Positions 16,246-24,595 of a stretch of 64,000 bases of DNA are shown piece by piece. A program made the position numbers and the translations under genes. The notes under the pieces are model-generated. The model did not search any database, was not told where the DNA came from, and worked only from the letters and a program-made list of their open reading frames with translations. Source of the DNA: Ferribacterium limneticum (GTDB lineage Bacteria > Pseudomonadota > Gammaproteobacteria > Burkholderiales > Rhodocyclaceae); the NCBI RefSeq assembly GCF_020510565.1, contig NZ_CP075189.1, positions 4,020,501-4,084,500 of the forward strand, read 5' to 3'. The first letter of the stretch is position 1, and the number at the start of each line of letters is the position of its first letter.

Positions 16246-16980
16246 TCAGACCTGCCGGCTGGCGCGGGCGGCGCCGATATCGACCAAATTGACGTTGCCA
16301 CCAACGCGCACGCCGGTCGTCAGGTAGGCGTGCAGGTCGTGGGCGAAGCCGTCGAGCTGCACGGCGACCAGGCGATTGGCGCGGGTGAAGGCGTTGTAGG
16401 CGAGCACGGCGGGAATGGCGACGAAGAGGCCGGCCGCCGTCATGATCAGCGCCTCGCCAACCGGGCCGGCCACCTTGTCGAGGACCACCTGCGTCGCCCC
16501 GGAAAGGCCGACCAGCGCGTGGTAGATGCCCCAGACGGTGCCGAACAGGCCGATAAAGGGCGCGGTCGACCCGACCGAGGCAAGGAAGGTCAGGCCGCGT
16601 TCGATGCGCGCCTGCGTATTGACGATGTGCGAGCGCATCGAGCGGGTGACGAACTCGCTGGCATTGACCCCGGCGCCGATACCGCGGGCGGCGTTCTGCT
16701 GGTGCGCCTGGGCCGAATGGGCGCCGGTCAGCGCCAGGCCGGCGAAAATCCCGGAAGGATCGTCGCGGCGCAGGACTTCGAGCGCTTCGGGCAGCGAGTT
16801 GGCATCCCAGAAGGCCGCCAGCGCCCTTTCCTGCGAGCGCGAGGCGCGCCAGGCCGACATCAGCCGGCTCAGAATCACCGACCACGAGGCCAGCGACAGC
16901 ACGGCGAGGATCACCGCCGTAATGTGGGTAACCAGGTCGCCCTGGCTCCAGAAGTGGGCGAGGCCCATTTGCGAGTTCAT
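16246..16980 (-). CDS. exbB: ExbB-type (MotA/TolQ/ExbB) proton channel protein
   Basis: A 244-residue protein with three membrane segments: one at 14-38, and two in the conserved MotA/TolQ/ExbB block (LTFLASVGSTAPFIGLFGTV through VGEALIMTAAGLFVAIPAVL). It partners ExbD and the TonB encoded just upstream, all on the minus strand and tightly spaced. Confidence 0.94.
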   Translation of the reverse strand: MNSQMGLAHFWSQGDLVTHITAVILAVLSLASWSVILSRLMSAWRASRSQERALAAFWDANSLPEALEVLRRDDPSGIFAGLALTGAHSAQAHQQNAARGIGAGVNASEFVTRSMRSHIVNTQARIERGLTFLASVGSTAPFIGLFGTVWGIYHALVGLSGATQVVLDKVAGPVGEALIMTAAGLFVAIPAVLAYNAFTRANRLVAVQLDGFAHDLHAYLTTGVRVGGNVNLVDIGAARASRQV

Positions 16981-16992
16981 GTTTTCCCTTTC

Positions 16993-17676
16993 CTACTCAA
17001 ATGCGAAGGTGATTGGCACGATCACCGAAGAATCAACTGCTTCATCGCCCCGCCGGGCCGGCACGAAACGCCAGCGGGTGACGGCGTCGACAGCCGCGGC
17101 ATCGAGCCGCGGGAAGCCGCTCGATTTCGAAATGGCCACGTCGAGCGCCGTTCCCTGGGCGCTGACGCGGACTTTCAGCAAAACCTTGCCCTCTTCGTTC
17201 ATGCGCCGCGACAGCGCCGGGTAAACCGGCTTCGGGTTGTGCAGATAATCGGCATCGAAACGGGCGGCGACGACGGCCACCGGCGCTGGTGCCGGCGGAG
17301 CGACGACCGGCTGGGGCGGCGGGGCCGGCGGTTGCGGCGCCACGGCAAAGCTGCTCGTCGCCGTCGGGCTGGCCACGGCGAGAACCGGCTGCGGCTGGGC
17401 GACCGGTTGCTTGCGCACTTGCGGCTTGGGCGGGGGCAGCAATGGCCTGGCCGGCTCCGGCTTCTCTTCTATCATCGGCAGCAAGCGCACGCTGATGCTG
17501 GGCGGCAACTGGATCAAGTCGTTTTTGACCGAGACGTACAACATGGCGTACCCCAGCATGGCGTGCAACAACACGACCATCGTCGCGTTCGCCAGGCGTT
17601 CGCCACGAGACAAGGCTTGTTCCCGGCAGTCGAGTGGAGGCAAAACAACCGCAGTCACGGGAGGCGCTTGATCCAT
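16993..17676 (-). CDS. tonB: TonB energy transducer (first gene of the operon)
   Basis: A 227-residue protein with an N-terminal anchor (MVVLLHAMLGYAMLYVSV), a long Pro-rich periplasmic linker (PEPARPLLPPPKP, PQPPAPPPQP) and a C-terminal TonB domain (YPALSRRMNEEGKVLLKVRV, WRFVPARRGDEAV). It carries energy from ExbBD to the TonB boxes of the receptors here. The ATG at 17676 is chosen because the longer reading to 17727 adds a non-family stretch; no strong ribosome-binding site decides it. It is divergent from a second tonB with a very similar C-terminus. Confidence 0.92.
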   Translation of the reverse strand: MDQAPPVTAVVLPPLDCREQALSRGERLANATMVVLLHAMLGYAMLYVSVKNDLIQLPPSISVRLLPMIEEKPEPARPLLPPPKPQVRKQPVAQPQPVLAVASPTATSSFAVAPQPPAPPPQPVVAPPAPAPVAVVAARFDADYLHNPKPVYPALSRRMNEEGKVLLKVRVSAQGTALDVAISKSSGFPRLDAAAVDAVTRWRFVPARRGDEAVDSSVIVPITFAFE

Positions 17677-17738
17677 ATCAAAAAACGTTGAAAAACAGAA
17701 ACTTAACGAGGTATGGATTCTAAGCATTCAGGCCCGGC

Positions 17739-17753
17739 TTGCCGATGCGGCAA
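17739..17753. promoter_or_regulatory. Palindrome between two divergent tonB genes
   Basis: TTGCCG-ATG-CGGCAA is a perfect 6-3-6 inverted repeat followed by AATTGTCAC. The AATTGTC/CAAATT theme resembles the operator before the copper receptor. It may be a shared regulatory site for the two tonB promoters. Confidence 0.35.
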
Positions 17754-17785
17754 ATTGTCACAGGGGCCACGGATATAATCGGAAG

Positions 17786-18466
17786 ATGTCTGCCGGCGCC
17801 CCTCTCCCTCAGCCGAAACCCCCCGGATGGCTGCATAGCGGTCGCTATTTGCTGATCGCGCTGGCCCTGCACGGACTGGTTTTGTTCTATCCGCTGACGC
17901 TGAGCGTCGACCAACTCGAAGTGACGCCACCTGCCCCGGTGCAAGTCCAGCTGACCGAGCGCGTTTCGGCGGTTCAGGCCATACCACCGGCGCCACCGGA
18001 AAAGGTCGCGGCGCCAAAGCCGGTTCCCCGGGAAAAGCCTGCCCAGACGGGGCGTCCGGTCATCGCCCTGGCGCCGGAACAAGCCAGCGCTCCACCGACA
18101 TTTTCAGTGCCCGCCCCGGTCAGCGCCCCGCCCGTTTCACTACCGGCCGCAGCGCCAGCTGCCAGTTCGACCCAGCCGGCGGTCACCGCCGCCCGCTTCA
18201 ACGCCGCTTACCTGAACAATCCGGAACCAAAATACCCATCGCTTTCGCGGCGGCTAGGCGAGGAAGGCAAGGTGCTGCTCAGGGTTCGGGTCATGCCGGA
18301 CGGCCGCGCTGCTGCGGTCGACATCGAAAAAAGCAGCAATTTCGACCGGCTGGACGAGGCGGCGCGACAGGGCGTGGCACATTGGCGCTTCGTGCCGGCC
18401 AGGCGCGGCGATGAGGCCATCGAGGCGACGGTCATCGTGCCCGTGGTTTTCCGGCTGGACAACTAG
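17786..18466 (+). CDS. Second TonB energy transducer
   Basis: A 226-residue TonB with a membrane anchor (YLLIALALHGLVLFYPLTL), a Pro/Ala linker and the TonB C-terminal domain (YPSLSRRLGEEGKVLLRVRV, WRFVPARRGDEAIEATVIVP). The C-terminal half is nearly the same as that of the divergent tonB (the FVPARRGDEA block is identical), while the linkers differ. It is a duplicated transducer with no exbBD of its own, and may serve the OprC-type receptor. Confidence 0.92.
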   Translation: MSAGAPLPQPKPPGWLHSGRYLLIALALHGLVLFYPLTLSVDQLEVTPPAPVQVQLTERVSAVQAIPPAPPEKVAAPKPVPREKPAQTGRPVIALAPEQASAPPTFSVPAPVSAPPVSLPAAAPAASSTQPAVTAARFNAAYLNNPEPKYPSLSRRLGEEGKVLLRVRVMPDGRAAAVDIEKSSNFDRLDEAARQGVAHWRFVPARRGDEAIEATVIVPVVFRLDN

Positions 18467-18494
18467 GCGCTAGCGCGCCAGATCAACGGCAAGG

Positions 18495-18530
18495 ATTTCA
18501 TTTTTGGCCGTTTTTTCCGGTTGACCGTAG
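18495..18530 (+). repeat. 36-bp dispersed element, copy 5
   Basis: A near-perfect consensus copy (ATTTCATTTTTGGCCG at the left, CCGGTTGACCGTAG at the right) starting 28 bases after the stop of the second tonB, between it and ssrA. Confidence 0.9.
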
Positions 18531-18600
18531 GCGTCACCGGAGCGCGGCGAAATGCGGAGCATCCGGAAAAGGCAGCGAAACAGGCGCCCCGGACGTGACG

Positions 18601-18880
18601 ACGGGGACCGAAGTCCCCGCCGGCTATCTTTGGTAACAAGGCTCTAGCAGCCCCGGCTAACCGTTTTTAGGCGGCAATAGCGAATTGCTCATCATTGGCA
18701 ATTATGGATTTGCTTCATTAACGTCGATCGCCTGACGAGTTGCCTGCGCACCTTTGCCCGCCCTGTCGAAGCCAGTACACCCCCAACTAAACACACCACA
18801 ATGCGCTTAGGTGGAGGTGAGGGGAATCGAACCCCTGTCCAGAACGCCTCCAGATTGCCGGAATTACAACCATGCTTAGA
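18601..18880 (-). ncRNA. ssrA: Two-piece (circularly permuted) tmRNA gene
   Basis: On the minus strand the acceptor piece comes first. It ends with a T arm (AGGGGTTCGATTCCCCT) and CACCTCCACC at 18810. A spacer of about 25 bases follows, then the coding piece from about 18784 (GGGGTGTACTGGCTTCGACA), which looks like a normal tmRNA 5' end. GGGGTG can pair with CACCTCC to form the acceptor stem. The coding piece carries the tag frame and ends near a GGGGAC-TTCG-GTCCCC hairpin (18602-18617). This is the reverse of the one-piece order and matches the split tmRNAs known in alphaproteobacteria, cyanobacteria and some betaproteobacteria. The outer ends are approximate. Confidence 0.9.
18667..18699 (-). 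other. tmRNA proteolysis-tag reading frame
   Basis: Ten codons plus TAA read ANDEQFAIAA, a standard ssrA degradation tag (AND at the start, hydrophobic-Ala-Ala at the end). It is added to stalled nascent proteins by trans-translation and recognised by ClpXP-type proteases. Confidence 0.93.
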
Positions 18881-18935
18881 ATTATGGGGGCGGGGGGGTG
18901 GTTTTTCAAGCGAGGATTCGCCACGGCGGGCAAAT

Positions 18936-19463
18936 TCAGTGGCTGCACCAGCCACGGCGGTCATCGTCACCGAAACTACCGCGCAAACTTTCAGGCGAGG
19001 CCAGGGTTGAGCGCACCCGCAGCGAGGTGCCATCGAACAACACGTTGAAACGGGCCGGTTCGTTCCAGTCGTCGCAATAACGCCACTCCCAGACCAGTTC
19101 GTCACGCGCCTTGAAATAAACGGTCCACGCGGCAACGGACGGCCCCAGGATGCGCATCACCTCGTCTGCCGTCATGCCCGCCTGAATGCGGGCAAAGTGC
19201 CGGGTATCGAGCACGTTTTCACGACTCAGCACAGTGCCCCGGGCATCAATACGGACGAAATAGGTGTGATAGCCCATCGGGCCGCGCGGGTAGACCAGCG
19301 TCTCGCCGCCATCGGCTTCATTCCAGCGCACGGCCGGCTGGCCCATGACGCGCTCCATGTCCTCGACCCGCGCGGTTCCGGGTTGCAGACCGAATCCGTC
19401 ATAGGCCGCGCAAGCGCCCAGCAGAGCGGTGAGCAGCGCTACGACAAGGATTCGGCCCGGCAT
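18936..19463 (-). CDS. Outer-membrane lipoprotein, SmpA/OmlA (BamE)-like
   Basis: A 175-residue protein with a lipobox (LTALLGAC, Cys18). Its pattern suggests two SmpA/OmlA-like halves: GTARVEDMERVMGQPAVRWN and, later, QAGMTADEVMRILGPSVAAW, each a helix-plus-turn motif as in BamE. It is probably anchored in the outer membrane; the role is unknown. It lies four bases from the riboflavin synthase gene and probably shares its transcript. The C-terminal tail (GDDDRRGWCSH) is not family-typical. Confidence 0.7.
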   Translation of the reverse strand: MPGRILVVALLTALLGACAAYDGFGLQPGTARVEDMERVMGQPAVRWNEADGGETLVYPRGPMGYHTYFVRIDARGTVLSRENVLDTRHFARIQAGMTADEVMRILGPSVAAWTVYFKARDELVWEWRYCDDWNEPARFNVLFDGTSLRVRSTLASPESLRGSFGDDDRRGWCSH

Positions 19464-19467
19464 CGTC

Positions 19468-20061
19468 TTACTCGCGGTCGGCAGCGAGCAGACGCTCGCA
19501 GTAGCGGGCGATCAGGTCCACTTCGAGATTGACCTTGCTGCCCGGCTGGAGCCGATTGAGCGTGGTGTTCTCCAGCGTGTGCGGGATCAGGTTGATGGTG
19601 AAATCGGTGCCGTTAACCTCGTTGGTGGTCAGGCTGGTGCCGTCGACAACGATCGAGCCCTTGCGCGCGATGAACTTGGCGATGGCCTTCGGGGCGCGGA
19701 TTTCGAGCAGACGGTTGTCGCCGACCGGATCGAAGCGCAGCACTTCGCCGACGCCATCGACGTGGCCGGATACCAGATGGCCGCCGATCACGTCGTTGAG
19801 GCGCAGCGCCTTTTCCAGATTGACCGGGCCGGGTGCATCGAGCCCGACGGTGCACGACAAGGTTTCCGGCGACACATCGACGGCAAAGGTATTGCCTTCC
19901 CTGGCCACCACGGTCAGGCAAACGCCGTTGTGGGCGATCGAATCGCCAAGCGAAACATCGTCGAGCTTGAGGCCGCCGCCTTCGACATGCAGACGGTAGC
20001 CGACTTCACGCGGGGTGAGGTGAGTGATGCGGCCGACTGCCGCGATGATTCCTGAAAACAT
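19468..20061 (-). CDS. ribE: Riboflavin synthase, alpha subunit
   Basis: A 197-residue enzyme that converts two 6,7-dimethyl-8-ribityllumazine molecules into riboflavin plus a pyrimidine. It has the start motif MFSGIIAAVGRI, and both lumazine-binding halves are present (NGVCLTV; SGHVDGVGEV; DGTSLTTNEV). The ATG at 20061 gives the universal N-terminus; the open frame upstream is not part of the family. No FMN riboswitch motif is seen upstream. It overlaps nothing and precedes the lipoprotein gene. Confidence 0.95.
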   Translation of the reverse strand: MFSGIIAAVGRITHLTPREVGYRLHVEGGGLKLDDVSLGDSIAHNGVCLTVVAREGNTFAVDVSPETLSCTVGLDAPGPVNLEKALRLNDVIGGHLVSGHVDGVGEVLRFDPVGDNRLLEIRAPKAIAKFIARKGSIVVDGTSLTTNEVNGTDFTINLIPHTLENTTLNRLQPGSKVNLEVDLIARYCERLLAADRE

Positions 20062-20232
20062 GGCTGTTCCTGGCGTAGGCAAAAAACGGACTTTATCACG
20101 CCCGATCGAGCCGCCGGCTGGTGCGAAGGCAACTCTGAGCGCCAATTCCCGCGCTTTGCCGGTACCGGCAAGCGGGCCGCCGAACGACGCGTAACCGGGG
20201 CCAGCCGCGGCCCCGGTCACCACATTCAGCGT

Positions 20233-22593
20233 TTAACGCCCACGATGGTCGTCTCCATCACCTTGATGCCGACGTTTCTCCGGCTGCGGGCCGCCTTGCG
20301 GCGCCGGCTGACGTGGCGGTTCGGCGCGCGGCTGGGGCATCGGGGCCGGGGCTGGAGGAGGTGCCCGGAATTCCTGGCGCGGTGGCTCAGCCCGTTGCTG
20401 CGGCATCGGCATGGGGGCCGGAGCTGGCGCCCGGAACTCCTGGCGCGGCGGTTCGGCGCGCGGCTGCGGCATTTCGCGTACCGGTGGCGGGGCGGGCATC
20501 CTGACTTCCGGAGCCGGCCGCTGCATTTCCGGCTGGCGCATGGGTTGCGGCGCTTCGCGTTCGCGGGGCGGTGGTGCCGGACGTTCGATGCGCTGAATGT
20601 CCCGCACTTCGCGACGCGGCTCTCTTTCCTGCGGCGCCATCATCGGCCGCGGCTGACGCTCCTCGCTACGCATTTCGGGCGCCGGCGTGTCGCGACGCAT
20701 CGGCACCGGAGCTGCCTCTGGCGAGCGGCCACGCATCTCCGATTCGGGACGCGCTTCACCCGGACGGCGGAAACCGTCGCGACGCTGTATCGGTGACGCA
20801 TCGGCCGGCGGTGATCTGCCTGCATCGGGCGCTGCCTGACGCTGCTCCGGCGGCGATATCTCACGGCGGACCGGCGGTTCATCCCCCGGCATCTTGCCGG
20901 CTTCGACCGCAGGCTGCCCGTCTCCGGGGCGGCGGAACCCGCCACGGCGCCCGTCGAATTGCTGAGTCTGACCAGCTTCCGGCACTGGCCGGCGAATTTC
21001 CGGCGGCACAGCCTCGCGACGTTGTGGCGTGGGAGCTGGTGCAACTTCAACCGGACGCCCACGATTCTCAATTCCCGGGCGCATGTCGGGGAAGCCGCGC
21101 CCGTTTTCACGGCGCGTTTCGCTGTCGCGTGCATTCCCGGCTTCCGGCGTCGGCTGACGGAAAGCCGGGCGATCGGCACCGCGCGGCATCGGTTCTGACC
21201 GCGGAGCGCCGCGCTCCTGGACATTGAGCCGCGGGGATTCGACATCGCGGCGTGGCCGGTTGATCGGTTCGCGTCTTTCGTCGTTGCGCGGACGAACGGC
21301 ACCTTGGGCAGGAGCCAGCCAGTCGGCATTCGGTGCGGAACGGGCCAGCGGGGCACGGCCCAGCGCCGGGCGCTCCTGCCGCTGAATTTCGCGTGAGGTG
21401 ATCGACCGGCCTTCGCGGACCAGATTGGCTGGAACAACCGTCACGGCACGCGGCAAGGCGTGGTGGGCAAAGGGGGCATGCCCGCCGGGACGCATCGCGC
21501 GGTCGATAATTTTGACGTCGTGTACGTGCATGACGTTGATCTGGCGGACATAGTTGGAACTGTGCCGATGACCCGGCACATAGACTTCGCGCGGGGCGAG
21601 CGGGAACCAGCCGACGGCCGGGGCGGCACCGAAGCTGAAGCCAACGCTCCAGCCCGGGTTGCCAATCCAGGCGACCAGGGCCGGCGCGTAAACCGGGCGA
21701 GCGGCGAGGCGGCCGGGGACCCAGCCCCAGCGGCCATGAATGATTGCCCAACGGCCGTAGTGGAAGGGGGCAAACCCCCACGGCGCCTGGTCGATCCACG
21801 TCCAGCCCCAGGGGGCGACCCAGGCCCAACGGCCATAGCGGTAGGGCGCCCAGTCGTCGGCCACGGCGCGCGGATACCAGACGGAACCGTAATCGGGCGC
21901 CGTCTGCCAGTCGCCGTAGGCGTCGAGGTCCTGGTAGCCGGTCATGTGCGGCGAAACGTGGCGGCGGGACTGGCTGGCCAGCGTCACATTCTCGCGATTG
22001 GCCACCCAGCGGTCGAAGGCATCGTTGCTGCGGTCGGCATCGAGCTGCTCGTTGCCATCGCTCCAGTGGCTGACCTTCTGGCCCGCAGCAACCGGTGTCG
22101 CCCGCTGGCCGTCATCGAAAACGGCGCGGCCGGCCTGCACGCTCAGTTCGCTGCGATCAGCGAAGACGTCGATGCGATAGCGCCCCGGCGTCAGGAAACG
22201 GACATTGCCATCGGGCGTGGCGATCACCACGTCATCGACCTGATCGCGGTCGAGGATGCTGACCGCCAGGCTGCCGCCGCTGACGCGGACATCGACCCGT
22301 GCATCGTCGACGACAGGAAACTCGACCTGGCTGTCGTCGGCCAGCCGATAGGCGGTGGAACCGATCCACACCTCGGCCCGGCCGCGCTGCCCGGTTTCGA
22401 GAACGGCGCCGCTGCTGATTGGCCAGTTGAGCGTGGCCGGGCCGCCCTCATCGCCACGGTCAACCCGAAAATCGACCTGATTTTCAAAATAGGCCAGGCG
22501 CCCGACGCGGGCCGGTGGATCGCTCTGCGCCAGGGCGGGCAGGGCAACCGCCATGGTCAGTGCGACAAGTATTTTTTGCAGGGATTGCAGCAT
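20233..22593 (-). CDS. Secreted FecR-domain / DUF6600 protein with Pro-Arg-rich tail
   Basis: A 786-residue protein. It has a signal peptide (LVALTMAVALPALAQ), a FecR-like domain (about 28-160), then a Trp/Tyr-rich DUF6600-type block (YGSVWYPRAVADDWAPYRYG, then RWAWVAPWGWTWID and GFAPFHYGRW, about 225-330). The last 400 residues are low-complexity, rich in Pro, Arg, Glu and Gln. GGGAG six bases upstream sets the ATG at 22593. It is predicted to be periplasmic or surface-bound, of unknown role; no sigma factor or anti-sigma pair is next to it. Confidence 0.75.
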   Translation of the reverse strand: MLQSLQKILVALTMAVALPALAQSDPPARVGRLAYFENQVDFRVDRGDEGGPATLNWPISSGAVLETGQRGRAEVWIGSTAYRLADDSQVEFPVVDDARVDVRVSGGSLAVSILDRDQVDDVVIATPDGNVRFLTPGRYRIDVFADRSELSVQAGRAVFDDGQRATPVAAGQKVSHWSDGNEQLDADRSNDAFDRWVANRENVTLASQSRRHVSPHMTGYQDLDAYGDWQTAPDYGSVWYPRAVADDWAPYRYGRWAWVAPWGWTWIDQAPWGFAPFHYGRWAIIHGRWGWVPGRLAARPVYAPALVAWIGNPGWSVGFSFGAAPAVGWFPLAPREVYVPGHRHSSNYVRQINVMHVHDVKIIDRAMRPGGHAPFAHHALPRAVTVVPANLVREGRSITSREIQRQERPALGRAPLARSAPNADWLAPAQGAVRPRNDERREPINRPRRDVESPRLNVQERGAPRSEPMPRGADRPAFRQPTPEAGNARDSETRRENGRGFPDMRPGIENRGRPVEVAPAPTPQRREAVPPEIRRPVPEAGQTQQFDGRRGGFRRPGDGQPAVEAGKMPGDEPPVRREISPPEQRQAAPDAGRSPPADASPIQRRDGFRRPGEARPESEMRGRSPEAAPVPMRRDTPAPEMRSEERQPRPMMAPQEREPRREVRDIQRIERPAPPPREREAPQPMRQPEMQRPAPEVRMPAPPPVREMPQPRAEPPRQEFRAPAPAPMPMPQQRAEPPRQEFRAPPPAPAPMPQPRAEPPRQPAPQGGPQPEKRRHQGDGDDHRGR
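20310..20475 (-). repeat. 66-bp tandem repeats in the DUF6600 gene tail
   Basis: About 2.5 units of 22 codons, each beginning RAEPPRQEFRAP and ending in a PAPMPQP-like stretch, near the 3' end of the gene. The edges are approximate. Such repeats vary in number by slippage. Confidence 0.65.
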
Positions 22594-22722
22594 CGTGGAC
22601 TCCCGAAGGGAAAGCGCCGCCCGCACGAAAAGGCGGACCGCTGTGTAATCAACGCGCCAGCACGAGAAAGGATGAGTCAGCGGGGCAACTAAATGGTTTC
22701 AAAATGTTGCCGCGCCGACTAT

Positions 22723-24435
22723 TCAGGTTTTGTCGGTGGCAATTCCGTACTTCTTGGCGACCGTGACGTACAGTTCGCGGGCCGAGGCCACCTTGGCGCT
22801 TTTGCGGTCCTTGCGCTGGGCGCGCTGCAGGTAGTCGAGTGCCCGGGCCGCCAGTTCAGCATCCCAGCCTTTCTTGTCCATCAAGGCGAAAATGGCCTTG
22901 GCGGCATTGACCAGGAATTGCAGGTTGGGCACTTGCTCGACGGCCTGGATCAGCAACTTCACGGCACCTTCCAGATCGCCGCTGCGGGCTGCCAGAACGC
23001 CCTTGTTGTTGAGTTCGACAATCTCCTTGCCAACCTGGTCGAGCATCGCCTTGCCGGCATCGGGCTGGCCGGTTTTTTCGAAGACGCTGGTGATGTGGTT
23101 GATGAGGTGGGCATCCTCATGGTTTTCGGCAGCGACCTGACGCATGATCTTCGTCGCCTCGCCTTCCTTGCCGGTGGCGTAGCAGGCGTGGGCCAGATCG
23201 ACCGCCAGCCGCTGCGACACATGCTTGCCTTTTTCGGCCGCCTCGTCGACGATCATTTTCTGCAAGGCCAGCGCCTGATCAACCAGATGCTGGGCCTTGT
23301 CGGCCGCGCCTTCGCTGTTCAGGCAAAGGCTTTCGGTCACCAGCGCCGCCAGCTCAGCCTGCATGTCGCCGCGCCATTCGCGCTTCATCTCCGCCGAAAT
23401 CTTGCGCGAGGCGCTGACGTTACCCCGCTCGACCAGCACGCGCGACAGGTTGGCAAAGTCGTCCACCGTCCGCAGGCTCGATCCCTTGCTGCGCTCGATA
23501 ACCTTGCCGTAAGCCTTCTCGGCCGCCAGCAAATCGTTGTTGCGGGCCGCCACGTCGCCGACCAGCCGCTGCCGAACGGTATTGTGCGGCGAAGCATCGG
23601 CCGCCCGCTGCAGGGTCTGCTGCGCCGCCTCCAGCTTGCCCTGGGCTTCGTGCACCGAGGCCAGGAAATCGTAGGCCGACAGGTAGTCAGGCGCCTCGGC
23701 CGTGACCTGTTCGGCCAGCTGTTCGGCCTCGTCAAGCGCCCCCCGGTCGCGCAGGGCCATGGCCAGCCCCATCTTGGCCCAGGGCACAACGCGCCCTTCG
23801 AGGACACGCCGGAAAATCTCTTCGGCCTCATGGGTCTTGCCCAACGTATGCAGCAGATCGCCCTTGAACCGCAGGGCGTCGTACATGTATTGCGGCTGCT
23901 GATGAATGACGCGATCACAGGCGACGATGGCTTCCTGCAGGGCCCCGCGCTCGATTTGCTCGTAGATGTGCCGCAACACGTGTTTTTTGTAGATTGATCG
24001 GACCAGCCTGGCCTTCAACTGCTCGGCGGTAAACGGCTTGATCAGGTAATCGTCGGGGGCCAGCTCGGCCAGCGAAACGACGTTGGTGTAACCGCGCTCG
24101 CTGGTGATGATCATGTACACCGTCGACAACGGGATGAGGTGGGCGTGGCGCAGTTCTTCGAGCAGTTGCTGGCCGTCCCGGCCGTCGTCGAGGACGAAGT
24201 CGGAAAGCACGATGTCGAAACGGTTGGTCTTGACCTGACGGATGACCTCGGCCGAATTGCCGGCCCCGTGTACCAGCGTCACGCCGAGCGCACCGAGCAT
24301 GAGGCGCAGGGAATCGCGCGCCGGCGAATGGCGATCGACGATCAGGACCCTCTTTTTAGTCAGCGACTGCTGCAAAACCAGCAGCATCTCGTCGTTGTCG
24401 AGAGGGCTGGGCCCTTTGGCTTGGCTTGTACTCAT
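22723..24435 (-). CDS. Response regulator with TPR output region
   Basis: A 570-residue protein. A CheY-like receiver occupies about residues 28-150 (RVLIVDRHSPARD, phospho-acceptor Asp79 in DIVLSDFVLDDG, and DDYLIKPF with the conserved Lys). It is followed by about 400 residues of TPR-like helices (FKGDLLHTLGKTHEAEEIFR, YLSAYDFLASVHEAQGKLEA). There is no DNA-binding or enzymatic domain, so it should act by protein contacts. It is divergent from the HD-GYP gene; a link to c-di-GMP signalling is inference from position. No histidine kinase lies in the window. Confidence 0.85.
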   Translation of the reverse strand: MSTSQAKGPSPLDNDEMLLVLQQSLTKKRVLIVDRHSPARDSLRLMLGALGVTLVHGAGNSAEVIRQVKTNRFDIVLSDFVLDDGRDGQQLLEELRHAHLIPLSTVYMIITSERGYTNVVSLAELAPDDYLIKPFTAEQLKARLVRSIYKKHVLRHIYEQIERGALQEAIVACDRVIHQQPQYMYDALRFKGDLLHTLGKTHEAEEIFRRVLEGRVVPWAKMGLAMALRDRGALDEAEQLAEQVTAEAPDYLSAYDFLASVHEAQGKLEAAQQTLQRAADASPHNTVRQRLVGDVAARNNDLLAAEKAYGKVIERSKGSSLRTVDDFANLSRVLVERGNVSASRKISAEMKREWRGDMQAELAALVTESLCLNSEGAADKAQHLVDQALALQKMIVDEAAEKGKHVSQRLAVDLAHACYATGKEGEATKIMRQVAAENHEDAHLINHITSVFEKTGQPDAGKAMLDQVGKEIVELNNKGVLAARSGDLEGAVKLLIQAVEQVPNLQFLVNAAKAIFALMDKKGWDAELAARALDYLQRAQRKDRKSAKVASARELYVTVAKKYGIATDKT

Positions 24436-24595
24436 TATGCAAACTTACTTGAGTTCACCGGACAGGGCAAGGAATCGGCAAAAAGCCCCGGTAATTCGGC
24501 ACAAAGAGGGTGAAAGGCATATGCAAACCGGCTGTCCAGGGCAAAGTCGCGTGTTATTGTTCCATCCTTGGCATCGATCGCACAAACCGGCCGGA

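Noticed and set aside
22455..22490. Sequence like the 36-bp element in the FecR/DUF6600 gene (ends in TTGACCGTGG on the minus strand)
   Set aside because: Only the last part matches; the length needs a gap, and the encoded FENQVDFRVDRG fits an ordinary FecR domain.
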